A stretch of DNA of 64,000 bases from Scenedesmus sp. ARA3. Lineage: Eukaryota > Chlorophyta > Chlorophyceae > Sphaeropleales > Scenedesmaceae. Within the stretch, counting starts at the first letter, position 1; each line of letters starts with the position of its first letter. A program made the translations under genes and the position numbers. Location of the stretch: assembly GCA_004335835.1 (NCBI GenBank), contig RWJK01001882.1, forward strand, positions 30,057 through 94,056, in the 5' to 3' direction. A model generated the notes under the pieces. That model was not told the origin of the DNA. It saw nothing but the letters and a program-made list of their open reading frames with translations, and did not search any database. Shown one piece after another: positions 25,439 through 34,672 of the stretch.

Positions 25439-26708
25439 TTTCACAAACTTTGTGCCGGCAGGCGAGGCCTTCTACGACATGGAGCGGGGCGAGCTTGATG
25501 AGAAGTATGTGCGGCTGGCGCCGAAGGCTGCGCAGGAGGAGTGGGCGGCACAGCACGCCGCCAGCCTGGGCAGCTGCATCCACGGCGCTGCCTGCGCCAG
25601 CAAAGCCACGTGCCAGGTGAATGCTGTGAATGCTGTGATACAAACGAGCCAGTGAGGGTTGGTGGTTCTGGGGATCATCTGAGGATGGTATGAGCCGTTA
25701 CGAGCTGCGTTTGAGATGGTGGTGTTTGGTTTGGCAGGCGATGACTGTGTAAACCAGCATGTGATTGGGTGTGTTGTCGCCAGCCTCAGTAGCTGCATCT
25801 TTGGTGCCGCCTGCGCCAGCAGAGCCACCTGCCAGGTGAGGGCAGTGTGGTGCAGAGCATGTGTGGTATGTATGGTAATATGATGCGGCCAGCCTGGGCA
25901 GTTGCATCCATGGCGCTGCCTGCGCCAGCAGAGCCACATGCCAGGTGAATGCTGTGAATGCTGTGATACGAAAGAGCAATGGGTTGGTGGTCTGGGGATC
26001 ATCTGAGGATGGTATGAGCCGTTACGAGCTGCGTTTGAGTTGGTAGTGTGTGGTTTGGCAGGCAATGACTGTGTAAACCAGCATGTGATTGGGTGCGTTG
26101 TCGCCAGCCTCAGCAGCTGCATCCACGGCGCCGCCTGCGCCAGCAAAGCCGCGTGCCAGGCGAGCGCGGTGTGGTGCAGAGCATGTGTGGTACGTGCGGT
26201 AATATGATGCGGCCACCTGGGCAGCTGCATCCACGACGCCGCCTGCGCCAGCAGAGCCACATGCCAGGTGAGTGCTCTGTTGATACAGCGAGGTTGTTGG
26301 TGGTCGAGAGTGGAATTGCCGCCAGCCTCGGCAGCTGCGTCAACGCAGCCGCTTGCGCCAGCAAAGCCACCTGCCAGGTGAGTGCGGTGTGCTCCATAGC
26401 CTGCAGGTCTGTACGGATTGTTTGTTGCAAGAGCTGCATAAATAGTAGTGTAACATACTTCCAGCAGCGGCAGCTGCATTCAAATCCGCCTTGCCGCACT
26501 TGGCATTGTTTTTGCTGAGCTCTGACGCTCCTGCCCTTGCTGACATGCGTGCTGCCACTGCCAGGTGGGTCGCCGCCTGACTGAGGTGACCATTCTGTCC
26601 GGCAGCGTGGTGCGCGTTTGGGGGGTGCTGGAGTCAGTGCTGGAGCGGCGCTCGCGCGAGCTGCATAACAAGGCAGACAGGACAATGCGCGTGGTGCGCG
26701 TCACACTG

Positions 26709-26758
<50 letters not shown>

Positions 26759-26853
26759 ACGGCAGCAGCAGCAGCAGCAAGGGGAACATCAGGCGAAATA
26801 TCAGCAGCAGCAAGAACAGCAGCAGGAGGCGGCAGATGGTGCAGGGCAGCAAG

Positions 26854-26912
<59 letters not shown>

Positions 26913-27871
26913 CCTGAAGCAGCTGTCAAGGCCGCCAGTCCTGCAAAAGCTGCTGCTGCAGCTGCTGGTGAAGAGCGCACGATAGTAGGTGTGCGCTACC
27001 CTGCCATGCTGCTGCCAGAAGTTGTGGCCACGCTAGCCTCTTTGCACAACAGCAGTAGCACAAGCCTGCAGGGCCTGCAGCAGCAGTCCCTGCATGCTCT
27101 TTGGAGCCAGCAGCAGCAGCAACAGCAAGCGAGTCAGCAGCAGCCGCTGCACATGAGTGGCTGGTGGGTAGCAGGCGTAGACAAGCAGCAGCTGGCAGCA
27201 GCTGCTGCTGGCAAAGCAGCAGCAGGTAGCTGTGGCAGCAGCAAAGCGTCACTAACAGAGGCCTTGGGCATTGCCCGGATAGAGCCGCCAACCCCAGTAG
27301 ATAAGAAGCTGCAGGCGAAAGCCTTCAGGGCTCCCCAGACTCTACATAACTACTTTCTAAGCAACGGGGCAGCAGCAGCAACTGGAGGCAGCAGTACGCC
27401 AGAGCATGCTGCTTCTGATGGAGGGGCTGTTTTTGGTAGTGCAGCTACCAGTGCCAAGCAGGCTGCAGCAGCAGCAGCAGCGATGCCGGGGCGGTCAGCA
27501 TCAGCGCCTGCAGCTGTTGCAGCACGTAACAGCAGCGGCAGCAAGGGCAATGCAGCAGCAGCTGGCGCTGCAGCAGCTGCAAAGAGAGGTGGCAGCGCCT
27601 CATGCCTTGACAGCTTCTTCAAGCGGCCAGCTGCAGGAGCAGCAGCAGCAGCGTTAGCAGCAGGCACTGGCAAGGGCCAGCAGCAGCATGGGGGGCAGCA
27701 GCTGCCGCCAGCCAAGAAGCAGCGTGTCCAACCACCGCAGCAGCGGCAGCAGCAGCAGCAGCCAATCAAGTGCGACTCGTCCTCTGTTATACTGATTGAC
27801 AGTGACACGGAGTGCGATGACAAATCAGTAGGCGTCGAAGGCTTCGATGCAGAAGACGCAGACACCGTTGG

Positions 27872-27903
<32 letters not shown>

Positions 27904-28484
27904 GTGCTGCTTCGGATGTGGGCGCTGCCAACAGCTGCGGGGTGAACAGCAAGCGCAGCAGCAAAAGCGATGCGTACTCCAAGCAGCAGCCGCAGCCCAG
28001 CAAGCGGCAGCGGCGAGCAGCAGCAGCAGCAATGGGCAATGGCAGCAGCAGAGGTGCTGCTGGGCAGTTTGAAACAGCAGATGGCTGGGCTGAGTCTGAT
28101 GATGATGTGGAAGCAGGTCAAGGTGTTGATGCTGATGATGCTGACTCAGACTTTGACCCAGCAGAAGAGGCTGCAGGATCGTTTTCTGCTGCTGCAGGCG
28201 CACAGCGAGTGCCGACCCAGCAGCAGCGGCAGCAGCAGCAAGCCAGCTGTGCAGCAGGGAAGCCAACAGCAGCAGTTGCAGCCAAGCCGCGCAGTGCTGC
28301 TGGATCTGCTGCTGGTGCTGGCAGCTGGTTCAGTACAGCGAAGAAGCAGCAGCAGCAGTCTCAGGCTGAGAAGCTGCAGCTGCTGCATGGCATGGGCTTC
28401 ACTGGTGCCAGGGCTGAGAGGGCACTGTGGGTCAGCAAAGGAGACGTGGACAGGGCCATAGAGTGGTGCCTGTCGTCTGCATGA
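13775..28484 (+). CDS. SBNO: Strawberry notch / FORGETTER1-like helicase
   Basis: Nuclear SF2-type helicase-like regulator (animal SBNO1/2, plant FGT1), linked to transcription and chromatin. Nineteen exons join in frame to 1744 aa: 13775-13914, 14348-14511, 14739-14811, 15206-15370, 15856-15910, 16348-16533, 16719-16799, 17458-17630, 18008-18230, 19172-19355, 19837-20133, 20536-20732, 21016-21142, 21307-21893, 22631-22827, 23133-23289, 24008-24161, 25462-25616, 26565-28484. Motifs: [13 protein letters not shown] start; Walker [11 protein letters not shown] (102-111); DECH (243-246); CSATG (281-285); [13 protein letters not shown]; motif [13 protein letters not shown] (636-646); [42 protein letters not shown]. 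Unlike plant FGT1, no PHD finger was seen between the two helicase halves. The C-terminal ~500 residues are Gln/Ala-rich and end in a UBA-like domain. The start has good context and matches the family's conserved first block. Confidence 0.93.
14876..15045. repeat. Long CAG tract interrupted by a 50-N assembly gap
   Basis: Pure CAG repeats flank an N run at 14936-14985, with about 19 units on the left and 20 on the right. The tract lies in helicase intron 3 (14812-15205). The true length is unknown: 50 N is a conventional gap size, so the array could be much longer. Confidence 0.9.
15300..15640 (+). repeat. Helicase exon 4 3' edge, three copies
   Basis: The block coding [20 protein letters not shown] with its GTGAGTG donor occurs three times, with donors at 15371 (true exon), 15509 and 15628 (spacing 138 and 119 bp). 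The frame is kept in all. The third copy has diverged in the middle. Confidence 0.85.
16084..16400 (+). repeat. Helicase exon 6 5' edge, three copies
   Basis: The acceptor plus the start coding [12 protein letters not shown] is present with starts at 16095, 16227 and 16348 (true). Spacings are 132 and 121 bp. The upstream copies lose the frame after the first 15 codons or so. Confidence 0.85.
17114..17520 (+). repeat. Helicase exon 8 5' edge, four copies at ~112 bp
   Basis: Acceptor plus [19 protein letters not shown] occurs with starts at 17121, 17234, 17346 and 17458 (true), a strikingly even period of 113, 112 and 112 bp. Copy 2 has [10 protein letters not shown] and copy 3 has [10 protein letters not shown]. 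Only the last copy continues into the rest of the exon. Confidence 0.92.
17565..17800 (+). repeat. Helicase exon 8 3' edge, two copies
   Basis: The end coding [20 protein letters not shown] and its GTGCTT donor (17631) recurs with its donor at about 17770. It includes the following intron words TGTTTGACCAGGTT, so exon and intron were duplicated together. Confidence 0.8.
17890..18060 (+). repeat. Helicase exon 9 5' edge, two copies
   Basis: Acceptor plus a start with LQVEAPL and [10 protein letters not shown] occurs at 17899 and 18008 (true), spacing 109 bp. The upstream copy has a short deletion. Confidence 0.8.
18165..18590 (+). repeat. Helicase exon 9 3' edge, four copies
   Basis: The block coding [17 protein letters not shown] with a GT donor has donors at 18231 (true), 18347, 18458 and 18580 (spacing 116, 111, 122 bp). 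The intron start GCTGGAGGGCAGAGTTGGGC is copied too. Near identity at the protein level suggests these are young. Confidence 0.92.
18870..19530 (+). repeat. Helicase exon 10 edges, 5' three copies and 3' two
   Basis: Starts with [16 protein letters not shown] lie at 18876, 18992 and 19172 (true). The second upstream copy extends to QSTGG. The 3' edge (CKEMLLR.IQLN.PEHAAQ.PEG) has donors at 19356 (true) and 19522. Confidence 0.85.
19660..19920 (+). repeat. Helicase exon 11 5' edge, two copies
   Basis: [20 protein letters not shown] with its acceptor occurs from 19668 and from 19837 (true), spacing 169 bp. The copies are nearly identical over about 75 bp, then diverge. Confidence 0.85.
20695..20865 (+). 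repeat. Helicase exon 12 3' edge, faint second copy
   Basis: The motif VI end GRSHRTNQ with donor GTGCG at 20733 has a decayed echo near 20833-20858. The echo keeps GCGCAGTCACAACCAACCAG followed by GTGC. Confidence 0.5.
21790..22320 (+). repeat. Helicase exon 14 3' edge, four copies
   Basis: The block coding [20 protein letters not shown] and [13 protein letters not shown] with its donor has donors at 21894 (true), 22045, 22134 (short, only the last ten codons) and 22310. Copies 2 and 4 run over about 100 bp with few changes. Confidence 0.88.
22525..22680 (+). repeat. Helicase exon 15 5' edge, faint second copy
   Basis: GTGTCAGCAGCTAAGGATGC at about 22531 echoes the exon 15 start ([12 protein letters not shown]) at 22646. 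This matches the pattern of upstream copies of 5' edges, though decayed. Confidence 0.5.
23000..23720 (+). repeat. Helicase exon 16 edges, 5' two copies and 3' three
   Basis: The 5' edge ([20 protein letters not shown]) starts at 23007 and 23133 (true). The 3' edge ([20 protein letters not shown] then MTFE and GTGAGCGG) has donors at 23290 (true), 23498 and 23710. The intron tract beginning AACAACACATCTGGGCATTG was copied together with the second one. Confidence 0.9.
23885..24705 (+). repeat. Helicase exon 17 edges, 5' two copies and 3' four
   Basis: A decayed 5' copy begins near 23891, 117 bp before the true start at 24008. The 3' edge ([20 protein letters not shown] then PNTG) has donors at 24162 (true), 24359, 24529 and 24698. 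Substitutions increase in the later copies, and the last copy lacks some codons. Confidence 0.88.
24826..25520 (+). repeat. Helicase exon 18 5' edge, six copies
   Basis: Acceptor plus [16 protein letters not shown] occurs with starts at 24836 (stub), 24948, 25064, 25188, 25323 and 25462 (true), spacing 112-139 bp. Each is preceded by a CTG run. The copy at 25188 extends through [10 protein letters not shown] before a stop. Confidence 0.92.
25555..26385 (+). repeat. Helicase exon 18 3' edge, six copies
   Basis: The block coding [19 protein letters not shown] has donors at 25617 (true), 25836, 25945, 26160, 26268 and 26378. The 26160 copy has GC in place of GT (CAG then GCGAGC). A larger unit of about 320 bp, including intron tracts such as GGGGATCATCTGAGGATGGT, is also duplicated (about 25656 and 25978). 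Confidence 0.9.
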
Positions 28485-28616
28485 GTGTGCGTCAGCAGGT
28501 TGCCAGGGCTCGTTGTTTGTGCTGCAACCGCCATCCACGTTTCACATTCGGTCAATCAATTGGAGTGGTAGTTATCGCGAGGCCTTCCCATGCGCTCTGC
28601 GGCAGCACACCTCCAG

Positions 28617-28621
28617 TGTAA
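28617..28621 (+). terminator. Candidate poly(A) signal TGTAA of the helicase gene
   Basis: TGTAA, the usual chlorophyte polyadenylation element, lies 133 bp after the helicase stop codon. It sits at the left edge of the large tandem duplication; the second unit has TGCAA at the same place. Confidence 0.4.
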
Positions 28622-28844
28622 ACCCTCCTCGGCTCAAAACGTTGTCACTTTGCAAGCAACGCAGACGTCGCTGCGAACAATCCACTGCAATGTTCTTATG
28701 TTCTACCACTACATGTGGAGTATCGTTTCACGCCAACACACAATCGTCGGCAGTTCTTGCACGGACGTTTCACACCGACTCTGTTAGCGTCGCAAGTGTG
28801 CGACAAGGCCGTTTGAAGTGAAGGTTTAGTTAAGTAGCAGCTCT

Positions 28845-30602
28845 ATGAATTTCAACAGCCAAGACCGCGTTGACCATGTCTTGCGCGGCTGCCCCAGGCT
28901 CTGCCCCCACCTGGGCTTACAGGGCTTGGCCTGCTTGGCTGCATGCAGCAAGGGCCTCAAAGCGACGTGCTTTGATGCTGTCAGCCTCGATGCCATCAGC
29001 CTTCTGGATACAACAGTCAACGCAGCCAGAACCGGTCAGCTGCTAGGGCAGGACAAGGACGCGGCAGCATGGCTAGTTGAACTGCTGCAGGGCATGGCAA
29101 CACCCAAAGCAGTAGAAGCAGCAGAAGGCATAGCGCGGCAACTCACATCATTGCCAAAAGTGCCTCTGGAGTGGGCAGTGCAGCTCGTGGCAGCTGGTGT
29201 ACGCATCAGTCACGAGCAGCTGCTCGCAGCAGCCAGCAGCATGCTTGCAGGAGTAGAGGTTTGGGTTCAAGCACAGCAGCAACTTGGTGTGCAGACTGAT
29301 GTACCAGCAGCAACACAGGCAATCTGTTGTGGCAAGTATTGGGTAAGTGGTCGTCAACAATTACAGCAAGCAGCTAGCTACCTGCGCCACTAAGCTGCAC
29401 CGTTTGTTGGCCAACGGCTTGCAAACAAATCAGATGACATTGTATGCAGCATTCTTCCAGTTGGCCTCCAGCATGAGTCGACCCCTCATCGCCTCCTCTG
29501 CTTCCTGCTGTTGCTGCTGCTGGTGTACATGCATGCACAGGATTCAACAGGACTACCTGCCAGCGAAGCCACTGCTCTGCTGACACTGGCAATGAACTGC
29601 AGCAACCGAGCGACAGCAGACGCAGCAGTCGACCACCTGCCAGCACAGCTTGATGAGGGCACTGCCCGCCAGCTGCTGCGGACCGCAGCAGCACGCCAGC
29701 ACGTAGTACCTGTACTGAACATGTTACATCGGCAGGGCATGCAGCAGCTCTTAGATGAAGCTACGATAGAGACCGTGTTCAGCCAGCTGCTTTGGCAAGA
29801 GTGGATTGTCCAACACCTGTGCCTAGCGCCAGCAGCAGCGCAGCTGAGCGGTGAAGCAGCAATTCGCCTGCTAGTTGAAGCCACCAAGCAGCGCAGTGAT
29901 GAAGCTGTTGTGCAGCTGTGCGCCATTGCAGGAGCCCAGCAGCTGAGTAGCAGGCAGATGATGGCACTTTTGGAGGCATGCCTTGAGACATGCACGGAAG
30001 TGGACGACGAGATCACTTCATGTTTGCTAGCAGTCTGCCGCCTGCCGGCTGCAGCAGCGCTTAGCAGTGATGATGTGGTGCAGCTGATAAAAGCAGTGAT
30101 CAAGCATGGCCCGTGCGATTGCTCCCCTGGTGATGCTCGTTGCGATAGCCTGCTTTTGAAGGTTATCGTGCTCAGGCAGCTGCCATCAGCAGCAGACTTC
30201 AGCAGCAGTCAGATGGTGCAGCTGCTGAATGTGGCTGTACTGCACAACAGCACCTTAGGTATTTCCAGCCTGCGCAATCACAGCATAGCAGGGGGGCTCA
30301 ACAGCGAGATGCTGCTGGAGCCACTTCAGCAAGCCGTTGCATGCGGCAGCGGCCGTTGCACATCGCATCTTTGTGAGATGCCTTCAGCTCAACAGCTCAG
30401 TGTTGAAGCAGTGGCGCAGCTGCTGCAGGTAGCGACAGATCCTTTGTCTGTTCGCTTCTTGAGCCAGCTGCCAGCTGCCGCGCAGTTGACAAGCCGCCAG
30501 TTGTTGAAAGTGCGGGAAATGTATGTGATGCAAGGCAGCAATGACTGCATCCTAGCACTGCGTCCACTGATTGAAGCATGCGGATTGCCTATGGGCATTT
30601 AG
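28845..30602 (+). CDS. LPAA helical-repeat protein 1
   Basis: Two exons, 28845-29342 and 29541-30602 (498 + 1062 nt, 519 aa), with clean GTAAGT and CACAG borders and phase 0. Residues 1-60 hold an F-box-like helical start (CPRLCPHLGLQGLACLAACS). Then comes a conserved block QLVAAGVRISHEQLLAAASS and MLAGVEVWVQAQQQLGVQT. Exon 2 is a chain of helical repeats of about 33-40 residues around LPAAxxLSSxxVxQLLxAA, for example LPAAAALSSDDVVQLIKAV. The fold should be an alpha-solenoid, a binding scaffold. No family name is recognised. Given F-box/LRR neighbours, a role in ubiquitin ligase substrate binding is possible but only inferred. It is the one fully intact member of its kind in the cluster. Confidence 0.75.
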
Positions 30603-31579
30603 CAGAGCTTTCAATGACAGCTGTATAGCAAGTGGTCGCTGTTGCCATGTACGACGTGCTTTGCCTGACGTTCATGTGCAAGTTGCAGCAGTAGGACAGC
30701 TCAGGAACAGCCCATGCGAAGCACGCACTGCAGGCAGCTCAGCTGCCACAGTGTGAAAAATACCATGCAGCAACCTCAGCACTGGAAACAACAGCAGCTG
30801 CTGCTGCGGCATGGGGTTGGGCTATATCCAACTGGCGGTTGCACATGGTGGCCTGGACAATGCTGTGGGCTATGCAGCTGTGCCGCAGCCCTGTGGCTGG
30901 GCCGCCCGCGATAGCTGGCTTTTGTTCACACGTGTAAATAACAGAGTGGACGCTGGGTGCACTGCTTGCAGTTGAAACATTGGCTATGTACATGACCCAA
31001 CATGTTTGCAGGCATCACTATCGCTTATGTGACTATCACAATTCGTCACCAGTTCAACACACACGGAGTGTCAGGGGGCACCTGCACCAGATAACTTGTC
31101 AGCGAAATCGTTGTGCGTGCAGATGCTCATGTTGGATGAAGGTGAGCTTCAACGTCAAGTGAAGGCACCTAGCAGCTCTAGAACCGGTTTGATGCACACC
31201 AGTACTGTCGCCCAGCGGGGGACCTTTAACGGGGGTTCAGCGGGAACTTTGAATGAACTTTGAATGCACAATAACATGGTTACACCAGCGCAGCAGCTCC
31301 CTTGGCTTGCTTCCACCTCCAAGAGCGACGATAAGCATTGATGTTCCGCAGCTTAAAATTTCTTTGAATCGTGCTCGTAGCTGCACACTGCTGTAGTTTT
31401 GCCAGAAAAGGCTTCAGTGTCACAACACGTGGTGGATCCCTCCGTGCATCGCAGCTGTCGAATATTCAAGTATTCAACGAATATTCAGTATTATCTAAAT
31501 GGAATTGCATTGTCAGGTGCGGCAATGGTCAGCATGCTGATCAACGACAGCAGCAGCAGCAGCTCTGAATGCAGCTGGG
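30603..31579. other. Spacer between helical-repeat gene and F-box/LRR copy
   Basis: No gene is seen. It contains a TGTAA at about 30933 (possible poly(A) signal of the gene ending at 30602). Stretches match 41074-42058 in the other unit, including CAACATGTTTGCAGGCATCA-like sequence. This shared DNA probably includes the F-box/LRR promoter. Confidence 0.5.
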
Positions 31580-34500
31580 ATGCATGTACCTTCCGTTTGC
31601 CCTCGGGTGAGCTATAAGCAGCAGCTACGAAGCATGTTTTCATCGCAAAAACAAGTATCGGCAGCGTGCATTATATGTCAGCGGCAGCCTAGTATGCAGA
31701 TGATGAATCCGCTCATGACACAGCAGGGTTGCAGGCACCGGCACCTGCCTGGCACATGCTACACACCCTGCGGCTGTTGACACACCAATCTGCTGCTCAT
31801 TGCTGCTTCTGGATCCGCCTGCAGAAGACAGACAGGCCCCTGCCTCAGCTTCCAGTGGAGCTGGTGTGCCATGTGCTGCGCCATGTGGACCAGCAGCAGC
31901 GACTGCGCAGCTGCGCCTTGGTATGCAGCACCTGGCGTAGAGCAGCAGCAGCGGCCAGCAGCAACGTGAGGCTGGTTGCCAAGCGCGGCTACTGTCTCAA
32001 TGCGCCCCCATTGAGGCGCTTGGGGCAGTGGCTACTCAAGCATGCACCAGCAGTAGCACAGCTTGTGGTTGACACCCAGTGGCGGGGTGTGAACGCAGCT
32101 GGCGATGCGCCCAGGGTCTTGCAGCTGCCTGCTGCACAGCTGCAGCGACTGCAGATGCTGTCAGTGTCCAGCTGTGAGCTGCTGGTTCAGGCAGACACAT
32201 GCAGCTTGCAGCAGCAGCAGTTGCTGCTGCTTGAAGCAACGCACAAATGTGCCACCACCAGCAGCAGCAGCAGCAGAAGCAGCGGAAGCAGCCTGCAAGC
32301 GCTCTCAAGCTTGACCAGCTTGACTTCTCTGGTGCTGCAGTCTGTTGGTCTCATTGGCCCTGTGGGCCTGGGTGGCCTGTCAGCGCTGTGTGGGCTGCAG
32401 CAGCTGCAGCTCAGCGGCTTGTATGTAGCCAAGCAGGTGCATGCACTATTAAAGAATCCAGCACTGCAGAACGCAGCACTTGCCCAGCACCAGCAAGAGC
32501 AACAGATGAAGCAGGACGTTGTGCTGAGCCTTGGCAGTCTAACGCAGCTCACTCAGCTGGAGCTGCAGGTGGATCTGCTGCCAAAGACGGCAGTGGCGCC
32601 ATTCAGCTGCTTGCAGCAGCTGCGAGAGCTTGTGCTGTCTGGTGCCGTCAGTTCACCTGACACGCTGCTGCGGCTGCCGCCATCCCTAACAAAGTTAAAG
32701 CTGGTGTAGCGCGGGGAGCAGGAGCTCAGCAGCAGCTTGTGCCCTGACCTGGCAGCGCTGACAAACCTGCAGCACCTGGTTGTGACTGGCGACAGTGCAC
32801 CTGGGTTGCTGCCTGACTTTTGCGGCAGCATGCAGCAGCTGCGTGAGTTGCGGCTGTATGAAATCCTGTCACCCCAACGCACTGCCCGCACTGGCACGGT
32901 CGCTGCCTGCCTTAACACGCTTGGAGGGCCTGCTCTTACACAGCATCAGCGAGCTTGCGCCACTGCCTGCGAGTGCTGAGTATTCTGCGCTGCTGCCACT
33001 GTCGTTGCACATCACAAGCATTGACATGACTTGGTGGGACCATGGTAACTTGCTGCATGACGGCTGCGGCCAGCGTTTTTTAGCAGCTGGGCGGCAGCTG
33101 CCGCAGCTCAAGCGGCTGATGCTTGGGCTTGAGGATGATTGGGATGTGTGGGATGACAACGTGCGCTTGGGTGCTCTTGCAAACTGCACGTCAGGCGTGG
33201 GGACATGCCTGGGCGAGGGCAGTCTCAGCAAGCTGGTTAGCTGCTGCCCTGGTTTGCAGCAGCTGGGGATTCCAGGGCTGGTTGAGCCGGGCGTGCAGAT
33301 GCAGCCGCTGCTGCAGCTGACAGCACTGACTTGGTTGAGTGTGGGTGGCGAGATGGTGACTGATGATGTGGCATGTGATGTGCTGGCGCAGCTGAGCGGA
33401 CTGCGGCAGTTAGGCGTGTTTGATGCATCAGGGTTCACCGACTGCGGCTTGCTGGCGCTCACGCAGCTGCGGCAGCTGGCGTGGCTAGCAGTGGGCGGCT
33501 GTGGCATCAGTGCTGAAGTGTCAGCCAGGTTTGCGCATGGCGGAGAAATTCAAGAGGATGATGAGGGTGAAAGCCTGGAGCTCCGACTGCAGGTGCGCTG
33601 TTTCATTTTGCAGGTGTGCTCTGTTGTGCCACATTATGTTTGCGAAACACAGCTGCTAGTGCATGTATTAGGTGTGCAAACATGCTGGCTTGATGCACAT
33701 AGGGTATCACTGGCTATGCATGTTGAGCATCTGGCCAGGCGCACATTGCTCCAGGCATGCAATAGACACATGCAGACAGTCAGGTGCTGCTAAGCAACAT
33801 GCATATCATGTCACCGCAGCTGCATCCGCTTGTACCGTACGCACTTAGACACAATGCAGCCTGTATGTTGCCTGGAGGCTTTGATTTGTCTGCCACTGGT
33901 GACGGATGCACTGCGGTGGCCACCTCATCAACGTGTAACCGCCAGCGCCAACATAACCGCTTGCCTGGCATCTGTGCTTGCGCACAACACGCGAGTGACT
34001 GACTGACTGCAATGCAGTGCTGGCCTGTGTTGTTTTTATTAAGCCTGTCATTGTTGACAAAGCTGCTTTCCTGGTACTTTTGCTGTGCAGGACTCGCTGC
34101 CGCCCGTGTGGCTGCAGCTGCTGAGCCGCTGCGTGCGCAGCAATCAGCGCTCCCGACGCGGCGATGGCAGCTGTGGCAGGCTGGAGTTGGAACAGCTGAT
34201 GAACCTGCAGAGAGGTGAGAGCAGGCAGCTGCACGCGGTGATGCTCATTGGTTCACTATACAGAGCATGCAGCTAGCTAGCTGCAGATTAGTCTGCATCC
34301 ACGCAAGGCGCCAGTGGCATCACAGCACTGCAGGTGGCTCATGTGAAAACAAAAGCCCTGGCTCTGCTTGCTTGGGTACCTGCCTTGGCCCCTGTGCATC
34401 AGGTTGGCAATGCAGATATTGCAACACACTTGCCAGCAGCAATCGCGAGCAGCAAACTCGTATTTGGTTGCTGCGGTTTGCTGTGTGCATTATTCACTTG

Positions 34501-34672
34501 TACTGCAGGCACGTAGGGCCCCATGACTTGGCTGAAGCTGCGGCTGGCAGCGGGAGCAGCAGCAACAGCAGCACATACACGCTAACGCTACCCAGCAGGA
34601 GCCAGCTGCAGCTGAGGCCCACACAGCTGAGCTGGAGCGGCGGCTGGCAGCAGCAGCAGCGGCAGGAGAGTG
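31580..34672 (+). pseudogene. Broken F-box/LRR paralogue
   Basis: Matches the intact gene at 42059-45341 exon by exon: 31580-31606 (MHVPSVCPR), 31825-33592 (F-box then LRRs), 34091-34214 (LPPVWLQLLSRCVRSNQRSR) and a decayed fourth exon near 34510-34672. The F-box reads LPQLPVELVCHVLRHVDQQQ then CSTWR. Lesions: a TAG at 32707-32709 where the intact copy has TGG; one extra base at about 32871-32876 shifting the frame; and a TAG near the start of the fourth exon where the intact copy has CGG. Splice sites survive, so loss is probably fairly recent. A truncated F-box protein of about 300 residues could still be made. Confidence 0.8.

Noticed and set aside
14812..26564. Extra exon-edge copies as mutually exclusive cassette exons
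   Set aside because: Most copies hold only one edge (a splice site on one side), so they cannot be complete internal exons; at most they are alternative donors or acceptors.
27350..28039. 229-codon antisense frame in the last helicase exon
   Set aside because: Mirror of Gln/Ala-rich coding DNA; the sense frame carries the recognisable motifs and the UBA-like domain.
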